NCBI GenBank assembly: GCA_951812925.1
Contig: OX638369.1
Span: 61,394,228 to 61,458,227, forward strand
DNA: 64,000 nt
Reading direction: 5' to 3'
DNA from: Calliopum simillimum
Taxonomy: Eukaryota; Arthropoda; Insecta; Diptera; Lauxaniidae
Under the pieces are notes generated by a model. It was given only the letters and a program-made list of their open reading frames with translations, had not been told where the DNA came from and made no database searches. The position numbers were made by a program, and so were the translations under genes. Shown here piece by piece: positions 11,851 to 23,439 of this stretch. Positions within the stretch are counted from its first letter, which is position 1. Each line of letters starts with the position of its first letter.

Positions 11851-12184
11851 CCTTTTCATTGATTTTAGTTTTCGCATTTTGATCGAATAAGAAAATATAC
11901 GAATTTTCAAAGTGATGGAACTTGAGAGTTAAAAAATGTTTTGACTACCCGTGTGATGTCAATGACCTCTGTAGAAAAAAAAAAGGTCCTTTTGAGACAT
12001 AAATATTGACATATCATGCTTTAAGATTTGACTTTAAATTCAGAAGAAATGATGAAAAATGTTGATAGTCGATCAAAGATAAAAAAAATTTCAGAATTTT
12101 CTTGCAAAAATGCATCTCTTTAGAGGAAGTACAGCGGACTTTGTTTTTTGCTTGTTAGGTGATATGGTCTAATATATGTACATA
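11851..12184. other. AT-rich DNA with a short match to 6590-6650
   Basis: The stretch around 11955-12050 (gatgtcaatgacctctgtag and following) resembles the complement of about 6580-6660. This is a dispersed repeat of unknown type. No gene. Confidence 0.35.
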
Positions 12185-12343
12185 AGGGTGGGCCGATTTG
12201 AAAACTGATCAAAAATGCGCCGAACTAAAGTTGAACGCAGAGGTATAGTCCCTTGGGCAAATATTCATAGAATTAAATGAACTTTCACATAGGGGGGTAG
12301 CCGAGGTCGATAAAATTTCCTCCATACAATTTGGCCCACCCTA
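12185..12343. repeat. short inverted-repeat element (MITE-like)
   Basis: The left edge agggtgggccgattt and right edge aatttggcccaccct are near-perfect inverted copies about 160 bases apart. Similar termini occur at 2498-2738 and, shorter, at 31279-31328. Confidence 0.55.
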
Positions 12344-12430
12344 ATGTACATAGTTTCAAAAGAATTTTAAAAATTAGTTGAATTAAAAACCCAAATTTTC
12401 TCAATTTTTGGACTTTGGTTTTTGGACTTA

Positions 12431-13354
12431 CTAGGTGTACAAATATGAAACCGGTAATGACATCTAGCGGTCGATAGCCGCATATGTATGAGCTTCCGAA
12501 CCGTACCAAATGTCTTAATTGTTCATTCTGTCATCTGTCAACAATATTCAGTTCACAATTTGTCAAGTTTCATACAACAACGCATTTTTTCCGCTTGTAA
12601 AGATGTCGAATTTTGTGCCTGAAAACTCTCATTTGCGGGAAGCATTGATTTTCTGTTTCCATTTAAAAAACAGAAAAGGTTTTCTTCATCGAATTATCAC
12701 TGGCGATGAAAAGAGGATTTATTTCAACAATCCCAAACGAAAAAAATCATATTTGAGCCCCGGCCAACGACCCAAATCAACGCCAAGACCAAATCGCTTC
12801 GGCCGAAAGGCAATGCTGTGTATTTTCTGGGATCAGCGTGGTGTTATTTGGTATGAGCTACTAAAACCAGGTGAAACAGTTACTGGTGCACGCTATTATC
12901 AACAATTGATCGCTTTGAACCGTGCTATACGTCAGAAGAGGCCCGAATTTCAACTTCGCCATGACAAAATTGTATTCCAAGATGACAATGCATCGCCACA
13001 TCGAACAGCGGTCAATAAAAACTTGGTAGAATCGTACAACTGGGAGCCCCTGCCCCACCCTCCGTACTCACCGGACCTGGCGCCGTCCGATTACTATTTG
13101 TTTTCATCGATGGGACACGCACTCAACGATTCGCACTTCAATTCTTACGAGGAAGTGCAAAAATGGCTCGATGAATGGATAGTCTCAAAAAACGAAAAAT
13201 TTTTTTGGCGAGGAATCCATAAATTGCCTGAAAGATGGGAAAGATGTGTAGCTAGCGAGGGGAAGTACTTTGAAGACTAAATTTGGAACCATTTTCGCAA
13301 AATAAACGTGTTTTTTTTAAATAAAAATTACCGGTTTCATATTTGTACACCTAG
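12431..13354 (+). mobile_element. internally deleted mariner (mauritiana subfamily)
   Basis: Terminal inverted repeats of about 28 bases match exactly: ctaggtgtacaaatatgaaa at the left end and its complement at the right end. TA flanks both ends (12429-12430 and 13355-13356), the expected mariner target duplication. The element is 924 bp, about 360 bp shorter than the roughly 1.29 kb of Mos1-type elements. The missing part is internal to the transposase gene. The perfect termini and open frame suggest a fairly recent insertion. Confidence 0.92.
12603..13280 (+). CDS. mariner transposase lacking its DNA-binding region (225 aa)
   Basis: Cut-and-paste transposase of the Mos1/mauritiana type. 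The start at 12603 is chosen because MSNFVPENSHLREALIFCFH matches the family N terminus; an upstream in-frame ATG at 12519 would add 28 residues that do not fit. After about residue 24 the protein jumps straight to KGFLHRIITGDEK, so about 120 residues are gone, without loss of frame. These hold most of the paired helix-turn-helix DNA-binding region and the WVPHEL linker. The catalytic half looks intact: D35 in TGDEK, D128 in QDDNASPH, D163 in SPDLAPSDYY. Spacing between the last two is 34 residues, the DD34D signature. The family C terminus (HKLPERWERCVASEGKYF) is present. It should not bind its own ends; whether it is expressed is unknown. Confidence 0.9.
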   Translation: MSNFVPENSHLREALIFCFHLKNRKGFLHRIITGDEKRIYFNNPKRKKSYLSPGQRPKSTPRPNRFGRKAMLCIFWDQRGVIWYELLKPGETVTGARYYQQLIALNRAIRQKRPEFQLRHDKIVFQDDNASPHRTAVNKNLVESYNWEPLPHPPYSPDLAPSDYYLFSSMGHALNDSHFNSYEEVQKWLDEWIVSKNEKFFWRGIHKLPERWERCVASEGKYFED

Positions 13355-13356
13355 TA

Positions 13357-15700
13357 ACCGCATTGGTTACTGAGCGACTCAATTCAAGAAAACAGTTTTT
13401 TTTCACGGATGGAGAATTATCACGTAAGATTGGATGGGGAGGGGGTAGTGAAAAACTTACGCTATCTTATGTGTGGGGGGGAGTGCAAAAAAAATGTGAG
13501 AAACATCTTAGGTAGTTAATGGGTGACCACTAACGTCTGAGTACTTGATGACATTGCTTATGTAGGTAATTACATTGTCACTGAGTAATTTAAGCATGAC
13601 TTTCTCATCCAAGCAGAGATTTTTAAATGCTGGTTTGTAAGGTATTTTATTTTTGGAAAGGTCAAAGATAGCACCCTTACTAGTTTTAAGTCTTGGTGAT
13701 CCTTTTTAGTATTTTATTTACATTTTTGCTCTTAATACATGACCTTTTTATACGCCAAGAGTCGTAAATGAAAAGTTAAATAATTTTTTACTGTTTACTT
13801 CAACTTTATGCTCAAAGATAAATTTACCGAATAATATCGTAAAATAACTGAAACTGATTTTGAATCGTAAAAGTTGCAAATGTCAGTTAGCCACTGAACA
13901 AAAATATTTACTTTATATTTTAAGTAAACTCAGTTTATCTTACGGAATTTTACGTAAACAACAAAGTACAAAGAAGAAGGAGAAAAAAGCAATTGACTGG
14001 AATAAAATAATAAAAAAGTAAAAGAAATGAAAAGAAATCAGAAGAATTGAAATTCCATTCTGTCAGGTGTGACTTTTCAATAAAACTCCATAGGGACACG
14101 TCGTAAAAGCTGTCAAAATTACAAATGCAACCCACGGCGGGGTGGCGATAAATGCTGGCAACAGGATATTGAGGCAAAAAAAGGAAACCTATAAAAAAGA
14201 GCAGCCTGGCGTTTAATTTTGCACAAATTGAAAGAAATGTTTTTATTTTTTTTTTGTATAGGAATTGTTAAATTTAATTTTTCGGTTTTCTTTTTTTTCC
14301 GCTGCAGAAAAACATCATATGCTGATTGGAAATTGGTACAACTGCGTTATTTTGCAGAGTTCATTTTTAAAATTCCACCATCAGATACAACACATTTTTT
14401 AAATTTGGTCCATGCGGCATGATGAAAAAAATGAAAATACGGTGACAATATGATTCGTTGGAAGATTTTTATGGCGTACATATTTCAAGAGAAGATATCT
14501 TTAAGTTTGCAACAATTTTCGCGCCGCGTCGTCTTGTTGTAATAAAATCCAATTCAATAAAATTTTTGTTTTTTCACTTTGTCGCCTACAGCGGAACGCG
14601 GTTGTCCTTCGTTACTTTATCTTTATTAAATTTGAGCAATATGTATTTCGATGATGCTGCAATTCCATCAGATGGCGTCGCGATAACACGCATCAGCTAA
14701 AAAATAAATATAAAAAAATTTGGCAGGCAATATCACAAAAGTAAAAATAAAAATATTTTATTTCGGATAAGAAGTAACACAAATTGACTTTAATAAGAAT
14801 GTTAATTTGATGGAAAGTTAAGATGTATGTTAGATAAAAGAAACATATCTCTTGTGTTATAAAATTCTTGCAAAGAAGCATAATCTCAATTTAAAGTATC
14901 GATTAAATAGTCTAGAAATTTCCACGAAAAATTACGAAAAAGTTTGATTTTGTTATGAAAAGATAATGTTAGTCGATTCAACTAGAAACTTCGCAGAGCC
15001 AAAACCCGTGTGCACTTGACAACAGCAAGGGAGCAACTGACGCTATGAAAGAAATTAACCGAATAAGTACAGTAAGAGGAGAGAAAATATCTAAAAAGTA
15101 AAAGATATTCTTCGTTTCGACGAAGAATTAATTTTGAACGAATTTTTTGAATGTTGTAAATAAAATGTATTGAGCAATTGCACAAATTTTTTCGTTACAA
15201 GCAATGAAAGTTCAAATGAATGAAATGGTTTGCCTTTGCACTTACCCTAAGATAGTGGTAACCATTTGGCAGTGTTACCATTGTGACACTTTCGGTGCCA
15301 TGCATGACACTTATTTTTTGGCTGTGACACCGAACGAATGTACGATTTTTGTGAAACCATGATTTTCCACAAGGTGTCACGGACTAATGGGCTAAGTATT
15401 TTATTTTTTTTTTTTGGTAATTTTGGCTTATTGAAAAAGTACATTGGATCTCCAAAGAGTACTTTCGCGCAATGACAAAACCGTACATAAAGAGGATTTG
15501 AAAAAATTTTAAATTTTGTTAATAAAAAAATCGAGAAGTATTCTGTTTTAAATTTTCCAGTCCTTTTAAAAAAACTGTTTAAAAATTATTTTTTACAAAG
15601 TCAGACTGCATACTTTTAAATTCTTTAAATTAAAGTTTTAGGAAATTTAAAACTTTTTGAAATACATACATAATAGTATAAGTTGACTCAAAACTTTTTC
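13357..15700. other. no recognised gene; one exon-like ORF
   Basis: The stretch starts with a G-rich patch (about 13430-13480). Poly(T)-rich, low-complexity DNA runs from about 13950 to 14400. A minus-strand frame at 13508-13704 is listed separately. Short plus-strand frames at 14219-14700 show no family motif. Nothing else is supported. Confidence 0.4.
13508..13704 (-). CDS. short ORF of unknown function
   Basis: The minus-strand frame is open for about 65 codons and ends at a stop at 13508-13510. The peptide contains SKNKIPYKPAFKNLCLDEK and then VMLKLLSDNVITYISNV, an alternating polar/hydrophobic pattern that looks more protein-like than the A/T-rich surroundings. No start codon is seen and I do not recognise a family. 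It may be an exon or a transposon remnant. Confidence 0.25.
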
Positions 15701-15918
15701 TTAACCCTTAAAAGCCTGATTTTTTTTAATGAGCTGAAAAAAATGAAACATATTAAACTCGCGATTCTGAACAACTTTTGTTCGACGACTTTGAGCATAG
15801 TTAACATTTACCAAAACTAGGTAAAAAATATCTGGTTGGTTCCTAGCAAAACCACTACGCACCCGGACATCAAAATTGACAAATATGAATTTTGTAACAA
15901 AGAACTTTTCCAGAGAAA

Positions 15919-16541
15919 TCTATATATATAAAAATGAAATGGTGTCCGTATGTAGCTTATGAATGCGGAAACTACAAGGCCGATTTGCATAATTTTTTTT
16001 TTTTTAATTGTTTGAATGGTCTGTAGAAGGTTCTTAAAGGGGTGGGATGCCACTGAGAGGAACGGGGGTTGCACCCCCCATACGAAAAAAATCCAAAAAA
16101 TGCTATATCTCTACAGTTATGCAAGCTATGATTATGAAAGTTGATGAACTTACGCATAATGTACATATCTACCATTCACCATACAAAACTTGGGGATATT
16201 GGGTGTAGGAGAATTGCATGCACTTTTCAAAAATACACAAAATGCTATATTTCTTCACATATCGCAGATATCGTTACAAAACTTGGTACATACCTGAATA
16301 TTCTATCTACCATTTACTTTGAAAAACTTGGGCGGGGGGGTGAGAAGGGGGAGTTGCACCCTTCATATAAAAAATATATTAAATGCTATATCTCTGTACC
16401 TATGGGAGCTATGATTACAAAAGTTAATACATGGATCTTTAAAAACCTTGGTGATTGGAAGAGAGAGACGATGGAGATGGGTGGGCTTCGTGCGTAAAGG
16501 CATCGGGAATGGGCGAATGAAGTCGCAACCAGGCCAGCTAG
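15919..16541 (+). mobile_element. non-autonomous Helitron A
   Basis: It begins TCtatatatataaaaatgaa after an A and ends ccaggccagCTAG before a T, the A|TC...CTAG|T signature of Helitrons, with no target duplication and no inverted termini. It carries internal G-rich words (gggggttgcaccc). No Rep/helicase frame is present, so it is a passenger copy. Confidence 0.75.
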
Positions 16542-16794
16542 TACTAAATAAAACTGCATGAAAATGGAGAGAAATGAGCATAAATCTATCAGCAACCGCA
16601 TTTAGTTTTGGTAAATCTTACTTAAACAGCGTTTTTCAGGCAAAAACACAAATTTGGCATGAAATCTTTGTGTGGAATAATCAATTCGGATTGTTGCATC
16701 GCGGATTTCCTTCCTTGATATATTCTGATTAATATACAACGTTGTTTAGGCGAAATTGAATTTATACCAGTACAGCAATGGCATTCCAAAATCA

Positions 16795-17222
16795 TCCTAC
16801 TAAATATATAAGATACAACGTCTGTCTGTGTCTCTATAACTCGAGAACGATTCATCCGATTTGCATGATTTTTTCTCTCCTTTATAGATATTTTGCATGA
16901 CAAGGTTTAAGGATACATTTTATTTCGAAATACTCTCGGCTTCGTCCGGTTTCTTGGAAAATCCCATTCGCATGATTTTTTTTGAAGGCATGCTATCAGG
17001 TGAGATTCCAGGGCAAAGTCTAATTTGAAATTTCGGCCGGAATATTAAAAACCTGGTACCGGGACGAATAACATCCGCTGGAAAAATGTCCAATAAAACG
17101 ATATAAAAAAGCACCTTCTGAGACTGTGTGACAGATATGGATGAGATTGAGTACGTACATTTTTAAAGGGTATCGGGAGGGTATCGGGAACGGGGGAAAC
17201 GAAGTCACTCCCGGGCAACTAG
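16795..17222 (+). mobile_element. non-autonomous Helitron B
   Basis: It resembles Helitron A at the edges: it starts TCctactaaatatataag and ends gaagtcactcccgggcaaCTAG followed by T. Both CTAG ends follow a gaagtc word. Near its 3' end gggag and ctccc can pair as a short hairpin, as Helitron ends do. It lies within the same piggyBac-like element as copy A. The 5' boundary is less certain. Confidence 0.6.
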
Positions 17223-17982
17223 TAAAATATAAAGATTTTCGTTACATTTAATAAGCACCGCGAGATGTATGAGTGATATTTGCTGTATGAATTTCGAACT
17301 CCGGGTGCATGGCGGTTCCGCAAGGAACCAAACCATAAATGTAAAAAAATCCGCTAAAGTAAAATCAAAATTTTTTTTCTAAAACTTACAATAGCTCATT
17401 GACCATTTAACGGTCAAGAAAATATTTTTTACTTCTTTGATAATAGTGAATTTACCACGAAAATTAATTTTTTTAAAATACGGAATTTTACAAAAGTGTT
17501 TTTTCTTGAGATTGAAACTCTCTACTCAATATACAGCTGTCAAATGAAGTTGGTTTCAAGCGGCTATGGACGCAAACGGTGTCTCTTGGATCAACATACA
17601 TTTTTGAAGTTACAGCGGGAAGTTTAAAAGAAATTTGTTTGATGAAATTTCGATTTTAGTTGGTTGGTTCCTGGCCGAACCAGTGGGTTGTTAAGGGTTA
17701 AGATCATAAATAGTGCGGTTTTTTGTTTCAAAAATGTTACAAAAACTAAAAAAACTCTTTGGAGTTTATTTCAACTTTTATGCATAAAAGTTTTTTCTTA
17801 AGATTTTTAGACATTTTTAAAGAAGCTTCAAGAAATTTTTCTACAAGAACTTATTTGAACTAAAGTCATTATAAACTTTAATGCAAAACAATAAAAATTT
17901 TCAACAACTTATTTGTAAATTTTTTTGAACAAAAGTTTCTAAGTATGAAAAAGTCATAAGGTACACATCTTTTTTATATGTA

Positions 17983-18860
17983 GGGTAAGCGAAGATAATA
18001 TGGACTACGCGGGCAACATGGACCACACGGTTATTTCCCATTACATATATAGGATTTACCGTTATTCATGCTCAAACTTTATGCCAATACCAAAAGCTTA
18101 TGCCAGTGCGATTTTAGCGTTCAGTAAAGTAACTTATTTCTGTGAAGTTGTTTTTTCTAAAAAAGTGTTTACTGATTATTTTTTTCCAGTGAATAAATTT
18201 TATTATTCCACTTAAACGACATCGTGTTTTTAAATAAATGATAAATTATATATATGTAGTAAGTGAATACCATCTATAACTTATGTATTAGCACAAATTA
18301 AATATTTAACCACAAAAGTTTTTGATAAAAAAAAACATTTATTTCACCAACACGTGTTGAGGGTAATATGGACCAACAAAGAAAATAGCCTCAAAAACAA
18401 ATGTATTCATCATCTTCTTCAGATGGAGAATCTACTTAGTTGCAGTTTCCATGGTAGTGATTTGTTTTTGATTTCGTAGACCTCAAAGAAAAAGAAGATG
18501 AAAAATGCATTTGCATACCCTTTACTCAGAAGATCGCTGTGGCGTTGTTTGTGTAATGTGGCGTTCTTGGAGTCATTAAGAATGCGCCGAATGTAGAAGT
18601 GACATTTTTATATGCAACTTCTGTACCAAATATACATATGGGGAAATATGTGGTATATGGTCCATATAACACTACAGTTTTTTTTTGTTTTCATTTTGAG
18701 TATTTTTAGTTTATTAATTTTTTCTTTCTTTCTTCTGTTGAGATACTTATGTACCTAAAAGTGAATTGTTTCCTCTAATAACTGAAATAAAATTAATTTT
18801 TCTGTGTTATGTGTTTTGATTTTTATTTAAACAAGAGAGATTGGTTGTCCTCCCTTACCC
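17983..18860 (+). mobile_element. TA-flanked MITE, family GGGTAAG, copy 1
   Basis: TA lies at 17981-17982 and 18861-18862. The ends gggtaag and cctcccttaccc are inverted copies. The interior matches the copy at 61421-62319 along its whole length (shared words include ggatttaccgtt and accaatacc-like stretches), including repeated taatatggacca words. It has no coding capacity. This copy is more diverged at the left terminus (gggtaagcgaag). Confidence 0.75.
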
Positions 18861-18929
18861 TATATCTTTTTATAAATATCTTTGTTGTTGAAATTTTTTT
18901 CTGTTTTCTATATGTAAATAAATGAATAT

Positions 18930-19846
18930 TGTTAAAAACTCTTATAGAGTGGAAAGACGACATCAAAAATCCGCATCAACCGTCTTAATCCTACAAATTT
19001 TCATGTATATAATACCAATACTCCAAGAGTAATCCATGAAATCAAAGTGGATTATTACTGAAATGAGCTATTTCTATATGGTAACGCTGTCGAATTGTAT
19101 TAGATTGTTACAACTTGACGGAAACAAAACATCGGGTGGTCTCACCTAAAATTTATAAATGGAAAGAAAGGCTAAGCCCGAAACATACAAGAGGAACTGT
19201 CTAGCATAGAGGTTGTAGTTCAAAGTGTTGAAGGCATAATGAAGTCTAATGATTATAAAGGCGTACTACAAAATACTATGATGCCATATGCAACTTGGAA
19301 AATGACAATAAAATGGATATTCCTGCATGATAACAACTCTAAGCACATGTCGAAAGTGGTAAAAGATTGTATAAAATGGCAAAATATTGATGTTCATCAA
19401 AGCCCCGCGGAGTCTCCATATCTAAACCCAACCAAATCGTCAAGTCACGAAAATGCATTGCTTACTATGCAATCAAAAATTTAGAAAACAGGATGAGTTG
19501 TTTAATGAAGTCAAAAAACGGTAGCAGGATATTCCGCAGTCACTTGAAAATAGTTTTATCGCATCCATGCCAAAAATATGCACAACTGTTATAAAAAACA
19601 GGGGTTATTCCATTAAATATTGATATGAATGTTTTGGACAGCCAATACCGATATATTTTTATATTGCACTTAAGTTTTTTTTTGTATTAGTGATGTATGG
19701 ACTTTTTATTATTATTTTATAAGCAACAATATATGTAAATGACATAAAACCTCATACCAAGTTTTTTATTTGCATCTGTTTTAGTGTCCGAAAATTTGTG
19801 ATTCAGTTTCAAGTGTTTTTGGTTGCAAATGTTATGCACAGCACTG
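18930..19846 (+). pseudogene. Tc1-like transposase relic with its right inverted terminus
   Basis: The frame at 19239-19484 encodes MMPYATWKMTIKWIFLHDN, then SKHMSKVVKDCIK and SPAESPYLNP, the Tc1-family catalytic region (second aspartate in HDN). The third acidic residue, normally in LNPIENLW, is lost (LNPTKS). Flanking sequence in other frames reads as the rest of the gene, ending near the family tail (NRGYSIKY-like, about 19600). The right terminus, ending gcacagcactg at 19846 and followed by TA, is a Tc1-type end. The left end was not found, and the 18930 boundary is approximate. Confidence 0.75.
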
Positions 19847-19849
19847 TAT

Positions 19850-22015
19850 ATACAAAGAATGTCGTATAAGTTTTTTTTTTAGAAAATAACGTAATATTCG
19901 AAACGGGCAATAGTTAAAAATCAAATTTTAAATTTAAACATAGTTTTGAGCCCCGGGACATTGAATGGTACATTTTTTTGGAGACTCATCCTTTTGCACT
20001 ATTTTACATTTACATGTCACAATGTATTGCAAAAGAAAAACTCGAAAATTTTTGTATCTTAACTGATTTTGTGGTTTTATGTCTCTGAAGCATCACAAAC
20101 TTCATACTTTTAAATCTACATACCCTAAAAGTATGCTTTAATTAACATCAAAGCTAAACACGCATTTTTGGTCTCTATGTGTGTGCGTGCTAGTGTCATT
20201 AAAATCAAACTCTTTCCAACCAGCACCACACTAGAGTTTATTACCCCGCCGTGAGTACAGACATGATTTTCCGCATTAAAATACCTCAAAGGATTTCTGC
20301 GGTGAGGCTTAACACTCGCAAACTTTCACCTTTTTATCTTTTCTTGGTTTGAGAGTTTTTTTTCTGCCCTATTCTTTGACGTACATACGAGTGCTCTATA
20401 GAACGTACGTGGATGTGTATGTTTGTACGAACATATGAATGTTTTTCATTCCGTCGCAAATCTGAAATACAAAATGTTTGCTAAATAATTCATACGCCAA
20501 CAAAACTACGAGTAGCAACATTCATGAGCTACGATTGTAAGAGTGGGTGTGGCCGGCGGTTATACGACTAGAATTTTGTGTTACCTGGCGTAAGTGTCTG
20601 TTTTACGACGTCGACATCTCTAGTTGGCTTTACATCAGGCTTAAATCTTTTTTGGTAGCACATACACACACTTGCGCACACAAAGCGCACACATATCCCA
20701 ACAAACATTTTTGATTGCGGAAAAGTATAAAGTTAATTGTTAATCATAAATCACCATTAATTGAGGTTAAAAAGTCAACCACGCAACAAGAGTTTAAAGA
20801 AAATTTAATAAATAAATTAAATTTACAAAACAGAATTTGTTAAGCCAACACTTGCACATTGACTACGCATTAAGTAGTACATATCACAAAAAAAAAGATC
20901 GGTGTACAACGATCATTTTAAATGATAATTTGAAAGGATTTTTAACGAAAAAAAAAATACCAATTTTATGAACTTTTGTCATTCGAATCGAAGATAATGT
21001 GTGGCTGGAAACACTAGTCACATGTAGAAACGGCTTTAATTCTACAACTAATGGCTGAAAAATTGATATACAAAAACAGTAATAAAGAATGGACAAATCG
21101 TAGCAATGCTAAAATTTTTGGGCTAAAAGTCATTTGATTTTTTTTCTATTTTAAAGACGGTTATAAAAAAAATGTCCAAAAATGTACTACACTTCATGAT
21201 TCTTTCTTCTAGAACGGACTTTTGACTGTTGACAGACAAAATATCATGACGATTGAGCTACTTTTGACGAATATCATGACATATATCATGAATGAAGCCC
21301 AAAATTACTAAATAATTGGGACTGTTTTTTCAAAAAATCATAATTCCCAAACAACGAATTTGGGCTAATAGAGGCTGTTACATAATATTGTTTATATGTA
21401 TGGCTGTTTAAAAAAAAAATATGAAGAAAAAAAAAACTGATGCAATTGGAAATTTTTCAAGTCAAAAATTTTTTGATATTTTTTTTTCAAATGACGATAT
21501 AAAAATTATTTTTTAAAAAAAAAACCCTGTATCATATTTTTTGCTTTTAGAAGAACCTCTTAGCTACAATCTTACCAAAAATTACGAAGATCGGACGTTT
21601 TTTCGCAAAGTTATCACATTTTCCGTGGAAATTGACATGCGACAATAGCGCAAAATCGAGTTCGTAGACGAATTTTAAAAAATTCCCCACGACGAAAGAA
21701 CTCAAAATCAAGCAAAAGGAAAAAAATACGTGTCTCATCGATTTCAATGTAGAAACTATTAAAAAAATAATATGCAAAAAAAAAAAAAATACTGCCTGGA
21801 CGATTTGAGATGAAATGACCCTCTAAATAAGTGGAGGGAGAGTGTCATTTGTGGGATTTTCTTTTCGACTAATAACTTTTGAACAAGTGTTTAGTATGCA
21901 GACATAATAGAAAGTTAGACACCCTAGCAAACTACTCTTGAAGAAAAAAATTGATTCCGTCAATTGGAAAAATTATACCAGCAGTTGTAAACAAGCAAAA
22001 AAATAACTTGGTTCA
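19850..22015. other. largely non-repetitive DNA without a recognised gene
   Basis: From about 20160 to 20900 the base composition is more balanced and no repeat from elsewhere in the window is seen. It contains paired CA-rich words and cgtacgt motifs. This looks like unique intergenic, intronic or untranslated DNA. The stretch 21100-21800 is homopolymer-rich. Short frames carry no family motif. Confidence 0.4.
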
Positions 22016-22017
22016 GT

Positions 22018-22420
22018 TGTGGGCACCATTAGAAAATCGGCTAGGTTAGGTTAGATTAGGGTAGCGGCAATAATGCCACACATAGACCACAAGGGTTCGT
22101 AGTGATACCACAAACTCTCTTATCAAAATTTATTCAGAAGCTCTGTTCCATTCAATATGATGTTTGGCCAACCTGAAGGAACCTTTCAGTACAGCGAATC
22201 TTTTAATGTCACTTAGGTGAATTTTTGTGAGTTCCTTTAAGGAGTTGAAAAACGGCTGGCCAAAGCATTTTAGCCCAGTTCTTGCCAAAGCAAGGCAGAG
22301 AAATAAAAACTTTGTCACATATCCCCTTTTAAAACGACAGATTCAATTGTTTCTTCTTCTTCAGGCTCATGACAGTTTCTGCACAAGTTGTTAGAGACTA
22401 TGTCCAATCTAAAGAAATAG
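22018..22420 (-). pseudogene. 3' tail of a LINE (reverse transcriptase ORF C terminus)
   Basis: Minus-strand peptides FRLDIVSNNLCRNCHEPEEE and, after a frameshift, LARTGLKCFGQPFFNSLKEL followed by SDIKRF are in the order of the Cys/His-containing tail of insect LINE ORF2 proteins (I/Jockey/R1-type). The downstream part ends in aggttaggtta-type sequence near 22038-22060. No reverse transcriptase catalytic core is present here; this is a 5'-truncated, frameshifted copy. Confidence 0.55.
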
Positions 22421-22429
22421 TGCTGAATG

Positions 22430-23217
22430 AGAATTTTTCAACAATTTTATAAAACCCCCTTTTAAAAATGACATTCACTTGTTTCAAAAACATTTTTGAC
22501 CAGCTGGCTTGTATGTTTGCGCAATTCAGATGGACAAGCCGATCGCATTTGTTACATTTGACGGAGTTGGTGGCGATCAATTTGCCCGGCAGCAGCTTCA
22601 AACAAATGATGAAGAAGTCAGAGTCGTACAGGTAGATCCTTGTCCGATGTCGGAAGATCTTTTGCCTCCTTGGCGGCCTTCTCAGCTACCCTTTTCGCTT
22701 CTTTCTGCTTCAAATTGCAGAGGACTTTCGGAGATATCAACACTGCGCTTTGCATTGTTTTGCAACCATGATTCGATGGCTTCTTCGGAGTCGCACCATG
22801 CAACGGACCGACTTCATTCAAAATCAACGTATCGTGGGAAACGGAAGACGCAAATGGCTTTGGTGTCTCGATAACATCTTTAACGTGTCCAGCAGATGGG
22901 TCCGACACTACCACATTTCATTCTCATCGGCAGCTTCAAAGTTGTTCTGCTCAACGGATTCAACAAACTCGGCATCACTGAAAATATCTGGATCGAATAG
23001 CATGATACATTGCCCGGAAACCAGATTGTGTTTGGCGTCGATAACATTTCAATCGTTTTTCAGATTGAGCCGGCTGCATAAAGTATTTCCATTTCGAATT
23101 ATTCTCTTGGCAAGCTGCACTTTGTGATCTGTAGAATGCTTTCACCGGTCCAAACACAGAAACATCCAAAGCCTGCAGCCGATCCACAGTAGCGACATCT
23201 GGCATTTCTCGTTGCAA
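22430..23217 (-). pseudogene. pogo-like (DDE_1) transposase C terminus with half a zinc finger
   Basis: Minus-strand blocks in order: VDRLQALDVSVFGPVKAFYR (about 23190), then SGFRA (about 23000), then in a shifted frame FDPDIFSDAEFVESVEQNN, then a lysine-rich linker (KQKEAKRVAEKAAKEAKD), then CNKCDRLVHLNCANIQ (about 22560-22500). The first blocks match the end of the pogo/Tigger-type DDE domain (DVGVFGPFK...GFRATGIYPF-like). The last is a C-x2-C-x4-H-x2-C pattern as in the second half of a PHD finger. At least two frameshifts are needed. The N-terminal DNA-binding domains and first catalytic residues are missing. It could be related to the source of the pogo-like MITEs, but no shared termini link them. 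Confidence 0.65.
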
Positions 23218-23439
23218 AAATCATTACCTCTGAACCATTTAAGATATTTGAATTCTGTTTTCGACCCCAATTTCATTTAGATTGCATTGCAAGCAATGTT
23301 TTGTTGAAGTTCGATTTTCTGTTAATTACATTTAAAGGATGTTCCATTAAGACGTGTGGTATTTTGATTTTAAATTTAAACGCAAACGGTTCGGAATTTT
23401 TCCAAAATATTTTATTTCGTTCGAAAGATCTCAGGATAG

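Larger units (their letters stand above)
15705..17697. mobile_element. piggyBac-like non-autonomous element (TTAA target)
   Basis: TTAA lies directly outside both ends (15701-15704 and 17698-17701). The ends read ccctta... and ...taaggg, the CCC/GGG termini typical of TTAA-specific piggyBac-type elements. A subterminal word ggttggttcct occurs near both ends. There is no transposase. Two Helitron-like elements lie inside, so the original element was shorter than the present 1,993 bp. The class assignment rests on termini and target site only. Confidence 0.65.

Noticed and set aside
20160..20900. Possible promoter or 5' untranslated exon in balanced-composition DNA
   Set aside because: No TATA/initiator pair, donor site or following coding exon could be tied together, so it is not annotated as a gene.
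22509..23127. Plus-strand frames of more than 120 residues
   Set aside because: They lie antisense to the pogo-like transposase remnant, whose motifs are on the minus strand.
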